Positions 60,846-64,000 of a stretch of DNA of 64,000 nt are shown here, piece after piece (positions within the stretch are counted from its first letter, which is position 1; the number at the start of each line of letters is the position of its first letter). The translations under genes and the position numbers were made by a program. The DNA is from a bacterium OM1 bin76 (GTDB lineage: Bacteria; Actinomycetota; Acidimicrobiia; Spongiisociales; ZC4RG35), in contig MPNA01000001.1 of the NCBI GenBank assembly GCA_002238785.1, positions 186,001-250,000 of the forward strand. Direction: 5' to 3'. The notes under the pieces are model-generated. The model did not search any database. It saw only the letters and a program-made list of their open reading frames with translations, and was not told the DNA's origin.

Positions 60846-61583
60846 CTACCGGATGGCGGCCAGCGCCGATAGGACACCCTGGCTCGATTCGGCGGTTATG
60901 TCAGGGTCGGTGAGAACCGCCTCCAACGAGGGAACATGACGAGCCAGTTCCGCAGACACCACCGCGGCGTCCTCGGTACGGGTGGCCCGGGTTATCTCGG
61001 CGGTCTCCGACAATCGATAGGCCAGCACATCCACAAAGCTGGCAATCACGTCCACCCTCCACAGCAAGTCTTCTGATCGGGCCACGGTCAGCTTGAAGGT
61101 GCGGCCCTCCGGTGACGTCGAGGATGCCAACTGGAAGTCCACAAAGGACACCCCACCCGCTTCATAGGCCCGCTGGGAGACGATACGAAGATCGTCTGGA
61201 GCGCTGGTCAGGAACTCTTCGGCAAGCTGGGTGAATCCGGCCCAGAAGTTCACCCCCACCCCGACCTCTCCGAGTTGCAGGTAATCGGAGACGGTTTCGA
61301 TGTCGGCGCCTTCGGCCAGTGCCACCAACGCCATCTGTCCCTCCACGGTTATCCCCGCCGCCTCCGCCCACTGATCGGATGCCAGCGCCCCCAGGAGAAC
61401 GTCAACGGTTTCGGCCGGCTCCGCGTACCCTGTCGGAGTCGGAGGCCGCAGCGTGGTATGGATCACCGAATCCTGGTCCCCGTCATCTCCACATCCCGCC
61501 AGTCCCCATCCGAACACCAGCAACCCCGCCGCGATTGCCCTCATCCAGAGTCGACGCGAGCCGCAGGTGTGAGACAATCCCAT
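60846..61583 (-). CDS. Lipoprotein of unknown function
   Basis: 245 residues. The signal reads RAIAAGLLVFGWGLAGC, lipobox LAGC with the cysteine at about residue 31. The mature part has no identified family; it contains TVDVLLGALASDQWAEAAGI and a beta-rich SFVDFQLASSTSPEGRTFKL, which resembles DUF4878/NTF2-like folds only by eye. ATG at 61583 overlaps the upstream stop by one base. It is last in the minus-strand operon starting with NIF3. Confidence 0.65.
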   Translation of the reverse strand: MGLSHTCGSRRLWMRAIAAGLLVFGWGLAGCGDDGDQDSVIHTTLRPPTPTGYAEPAETVDVLLGALASDQWAEAAGITVEGQMALVALAEGADIETVSDYLQLGEVGVGVNFWAGFTQLAEEFLTSAPDDLRIVSQRAYEAGGVSFVDFQLASSTSPEGRTFKLTVARSEDLLWRVDVIASFVDVLAYRLSETAEITRATRTEDAAVVSAELARHVPSLEAVLTDPDITAESSQGVLSALAAIR

Positions 61584-62104
61584 CAGTGGAGTCTTCCCGC
61601 ACGGAGGAACCGGCGGAGTTTCCCCGGTGATCCCGGATCGGCCTTGCGCAAGACCGCCACCAGGTAACCGAGTCCGACTGCCTCCGAGACCCATCGCCAG
61701 GGTTCCGACCCGGCGCGGGCCCAGGCCCCCTGCCAGAAGGGAAGTTCCTCGGAAGGAAACGACCATCCCCACAACGGCCACCAGAACACCCTCGGTTCCA
61801 ACCAGATACCGTCGGACAGCAGATGGATCAACCATCCCACCATCATCACCATCAGATTGCGGCGGGCGGGACTGCCTCGGCGGGTCAGAAGAAGCACCGC
61901 CACCCCCACAACCACCGTGCTTGTCAGGCTATGGGCGAATAGCTCTCCCGAAGCGAACGTCCCCACCCACAGCAGGGCGCCGATCGGCAGATCAATCACA
62001 TCAGGCGCCAATGCTCCCGCTACCAACCAGCGCAGATCAGCCTCCGGATCACGAAACACCCACCGGAAGCCGAACAGGGCGGTGGCCAGGTGCCAAAGGA
62101 TCAC
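61583..62104 (-). CDS. Membrane-bound metal-dependent hydrolase-like protein (DUF457/YdjM-like)
   Basis: 173 residues with four hydrophobic segments. ATALFGFRWVF, VAGALAPDVIDLP and GELFAHSLTSTVVVG, then MVGWLIHLLSDGIW, place conserved His and Asp residues as in DUF457. The function of the family is poorly known. ATG at 62104 overlaps the RNase HI stop as ATGA. Confidence 0.75.
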   Translation of the reverse strand: MILWHLATALFGFRWVFRDPEADLRWLVAGALAPDVIDLPIGALLWVGTFASGELFAHSLTSTVVVGVAVLLLTRRGSPARRNLMVMMVGWLIHLLSDGIWLEPRVFWWPLWGWSFPSEELPFWQGAWARAGSEPWRWVSEAVGLGYLVAVLRKADPGSPGKLRRFLRAGRLH

Positions 62105-62511
62105 GAGTCGAGCGCCCGGTTGGCCAACCGGTCGGCGTGGCGGTTGCGTTCCCGCCGCACATGTTCTATCCGTACTCTCTCAAAGCCGTCGAGCAACCGC
62201 CGCGCCCGGGCGTGAAGGGGCCGTAGACCGGGCGCCTTCACCCGGTACTGACCCAGCAACTGACGAACCAGCAGCAAGGAGTCGGAGCGCAGCACCAAGA
62301 GAGCCGGCGAGTGGCCCGCTGCCATTTCCAGACCCTCGATCACCGCCCGGTATTCGGCGACATTGTTGGTGGCGTGACCGATGGTCGTGCTCAGTTCGGC
62401 GACCACATGGCCGGCAGTGGGCGAACCCCGGAACAACACCGCCCCAATGGCCGACGGACCCGGATTCCCGCGGGCGGCTCCGTCGGTGTAGAGCCAGAAA
62501 GCGTCTTCCAT
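62101..62511 (-). CDS. rnhA: Ribonuclease HI-like protein
   Basis: 136 residues. Active-site residues are in LYTDGAARGNPGP (Asp), NNVAEYRAVIEGLEMA (Glu), VLRSDSLLLVRQL (Asp) and RERNRHADRLAN (final Asp). It removes RNA from RNA-DNA hybrids. ATG at 62511 is preferred to the TTG one codon upstream; AAGG precedes it. It is placed after the zinc-ribbon gene, an order seen in actinobacteria. Confidence 0.9.
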   Translation of the reverse strand: MEDAFWLYTDGAARGNPGPSAIGAVLFRGSPTAGHVVAELSTTIGHATNNVAEYRAVIEGLEMAAGHSPALLVLRSDSLLLVRQLLGQYRVKAPGLRPLHARARRLLDGFERVRIEHVRRERNRHADRLANRALDS

Positions 62512-62517
62512 CAAGCC

Positions 62518-63219
62518 TTAGAACACCAGGATGCGCCGGCAGTGAGGACACCGCGGCGGTTCGCTCTCCCCGGCCTCCTCACGTTCGGATTCCGACAGGG
62601 CCAGATGGCATCCTCCGCAGGTGCGCCCCTCCAATCGGCCAGCCGCCACTCCCCCCTTGTCCCGGCGGAGCTTCTCATACAAGTCCATGACTTCCGAAGG
62701 CACCGGGAACACCAACGCGGCCCTCTTGGACCGCAGTTTCCCCAATTCAGCGTCCAGCCGTTCCCAAGCCGTGCGGACCACTCCGCCAACTTCACTCTCC
62801 TGTCGGCGGGCTTCTTGAAGGTCGGCCGACAACCCTTCCAGGCGGGAGGCGGTCTGCTCCCGCTTCTCCATCAGGTCCAGGGCATCCGCCTCCTCCTGGT
62901 CGATCCGAACCCTTAACGACTCCACCTCCAACCGGCGGTTTTCGGTCTCCTTGGAGCTCATTCCTCCCCCGAACAGCCTCTTCTCGGCGATCCCCAGCCT
63001 CTCCTCCATGACCTGCAATTCGCCGTTGGCGCGGTCGAAGTCCAGGTCCAGCGACCGAAGTTCCGCGGAGGCCTCCGTATGCTCGGACTCGACCGACTTC
63101 CTCTGCTCGTGGAGCCGTCGCAACTCCTGCAATTCCGGCAGGGTTGCCTTCCGCCGCTCCAGGCGATCTACCTCCAGGTCAACCGACTGAAGAGCAACCA
63201 GATCGTACATGAGGCTCAT
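62518..63219 (-). CDS. C4-type zinc ribbon coiled-coil protein (DUF164/CdsZ-like)
   Basis: 233 residues. A long antiparallel coiled coil (residues 1-185, e.g. LVALQSVDLEVDRLERRKA) ends in a zinc ribbon: RTCGGCHLALS and PPRCPHCRRILVF. Related proteins are suggested to bind nucleic acid or zinc. ATG at 63219 overlaps the NIF3 stop as ATGA and follows AAGGAGG; the much longer open frame upstream is a NIF3 shadow. Confidence 0.88.
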   Translation of the reverse strand: MSLMYDLVALQSVDLEVDRLERRKATLPELQELRRLHEQRKSVESEHTEASAELRSLDLDFDRANGELQVMEERLGIAEKRLFGGGMSSKETENRRLEVESLRVRIDQEEADALDLMEKREQTASRLEGLSADLQEARRQESEVGGVVRTAWERLDAELGKLRSKRAALVFPVPSEVMDLYEKLRRDKGGVAAGRLEGRTCGGCHLALSESEREEAGESEPPRCPHCRRILVF

Positions 63220-64000
63220 CCCGTTTTCCTCCTTACTCTGACCCTGGGTCCCGGACGAAGACCGGTCAGATCCACAATGCGTGGCGCCACCCCCGCCACC
63301 AATCCCAGCAGTCTCCGCACTCCGGGCGCCTCGGTGGCGGCATGTCCCGGATCGATCACCCCTATTCCCAACTGATCGGCTTGCGCCATTTGATGATGGG
63401 AGACATCCGCGGTGACCACCACATCGGCGCCGCAGGCCCCTGCGGAGGCCAGAAACGAGCCTCCCGAACCGGGCAACACCGCCACCTTGCTCATCTTTGC
63501 CTCTTTCACCCCGGCACAGCGAACTGCTTCCACATCCAAGACATCTGCTACGCGGTCGACCAGTTCCGGGCCCGAAAGCGGATCGGGCAATACCCCCACC
63601 CGTCCCACCATTGGAAGGTTGGCCGACACCGGGTAGAGATCGAAGGCCGGCTCCTCGTAGGGATGGGCTTTTCTGAGAGCAGCCACCACCGCATCCTGCC
63701 GGGCGGCGGGGGCGATCATCTCCAAACGCACTTCGGCAACCCGATTCTCCTCCTCCGCCACCCCCACCACCGGGGCGGATCCCGCCTGGGGCAGGAACGC
63801 TCCTATGCCTTCGGTCCGGTAACTGCACCCGCGGTAGTTGCCGATCCGCCCACCGCCCGCCGAGGACATTGCCTCAGCTACCTCCTTGGTGTACCGGGCG
63901 GGAATGAAAGTAACCACTTTGACCTGGGGGGCTGTCTCAAGCGGACCGAAGCCGCAGGTTTCCTGGAGATCCAAGCTGGCCGCCAGGGAATCAGCAGTCC
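63216..64000 (-). CDS. NIF3-like dinuclear metal centre protein (5' end outside window)
   Basis: About 261 residues are visible and the frame stays open to the window end, so the N-terminus with the first metal ligands is missing (full members have about 370). Landmarks: VVTFIPARYTKEVAEAM, HPYEEPAFDLYPV, VAVLPGSGGSFLASAGACGA and VVTADVSHHQMAQA with metal His residues. It has unknown activity; relatives act as GTP cyclohydrolase-like or hydrolase-like hexamers. It is the first visible gene of the minus-strand operon. Confidence 0.88.
   Translation of the reverse strand, partial: TADSLAASLDLQETCGFGPLETAPQVKVVTFIPARYTKEVAEAMSSAGGGRIGNYRGCSYRTEGIGAFLPQAGSAPVVGVAEEENRVAEVRLEMIAPAARQDAVVAALRKAHPYEEPAFDLYPVSANLPMVGRVGVLPDPLSGPELVDRVADVLDVEAVRCAGVKEAKMSKVAVLPGSGGSFLASAGACGADVVVTADVSHHQMAQADQLGIGVIDPGHAATEAPGVRRLLGLVAGVAPRIVDLTGLRPGPRVRVRRKTG

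Overview
The window is a GC-rich bacterial chromosome segment, most likely from an uncultured actinomycete (Actinomycetota, possibly an Acidimicrobiia-like lineage). This is inference from gene content. The trio histidine phosphatase, DUF3090 and SCO1664-type kinase-like protein at 59040-60815 is an actinobacterial signature. GTG and TTG starts are common, and many genes overlap by ATGA, GTGA or TTGA. No rRNA, tRNA or CRISPR array was seen.

Layout. 1-2863: 3' part of an error-prone DNA polymerase (DnaE2 type). 3340-6415: twin PAS-LuxR regulators and a thiolase. 6416-14700: an accessory strip with toxin-antitoxin loci, an ATPase/HNH nuclease pair, a decayed ISL3 transposase sitting in a lipoprotein gene, truncated lipoproteins, and a MazF-like gene carrying a copied tail of the neighbouring BKACE gene. 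14966-25011 (minus strand): a compact, translationally coupled catabolic operon. It holds a TRAP transporter whose binding protein is an internal tandem duplication, AtuA and DUF4387 proteins, a UGSC-family protein with an in-frame TGA read here as selenocysteine, a partner protein of unknown function, an acyl-CoA dehydrogenase, an SDR and a BKACE enzyme. A cytochrome P450 gene is divergent from it.

26509-36259: an antitoxin/PIN module, a drug-efflux type ABC transporter with a short leader gene and an operator-like palindrome over its promoter, a TetR regulator, a 5'-nucleotidase, a VOC protein, and three tandem paralogous membrane transporters of identical length (339 aa). 36305-43768: a SNF2-type ATPase, an acyl-CoA ligase coupled to a D-threonine-aldolase-like gene, a class V aminotransferase and a membrane protein. 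43877-46944: a mannitol PTS operon (separate EIIC, EIIB, EIIA, then mannitol-1-phosphate 5-dehydrogenase). The general PTS proteins are also in the window: enzyme I at 53489 and HPr at 57900, so the phosphorelay from PEP to mannitol is complete here.

46997-51376: small unknown genes, a frameshifted RelE-like toxin and a McrBC restriction system. 51382-55473: a coupled operon of inositol monophosphatase-like protein, COG4091-type dehydrogenase, PTS enzyme I and acylphosphatase. 55484-56261: two tiny coupled genes between 48-bp direct repeats. 56639-64000: an EamA-like transporter with a G8 tract, HPr, a hydratase, the actinobacterial trio, and a minus-strand operon of NIF3 (cut by the window end), zinc-ribbon protein, RNase HI, a membrane hydrolase-like protein and a lipoprotein.

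The most promising unusual system is the 14966-25011 operon: an apparently selenoprotein-containing uptake and degradation pathway for an unidentified small organic acid or amide, fed by a double-domain TRAP binding protein.
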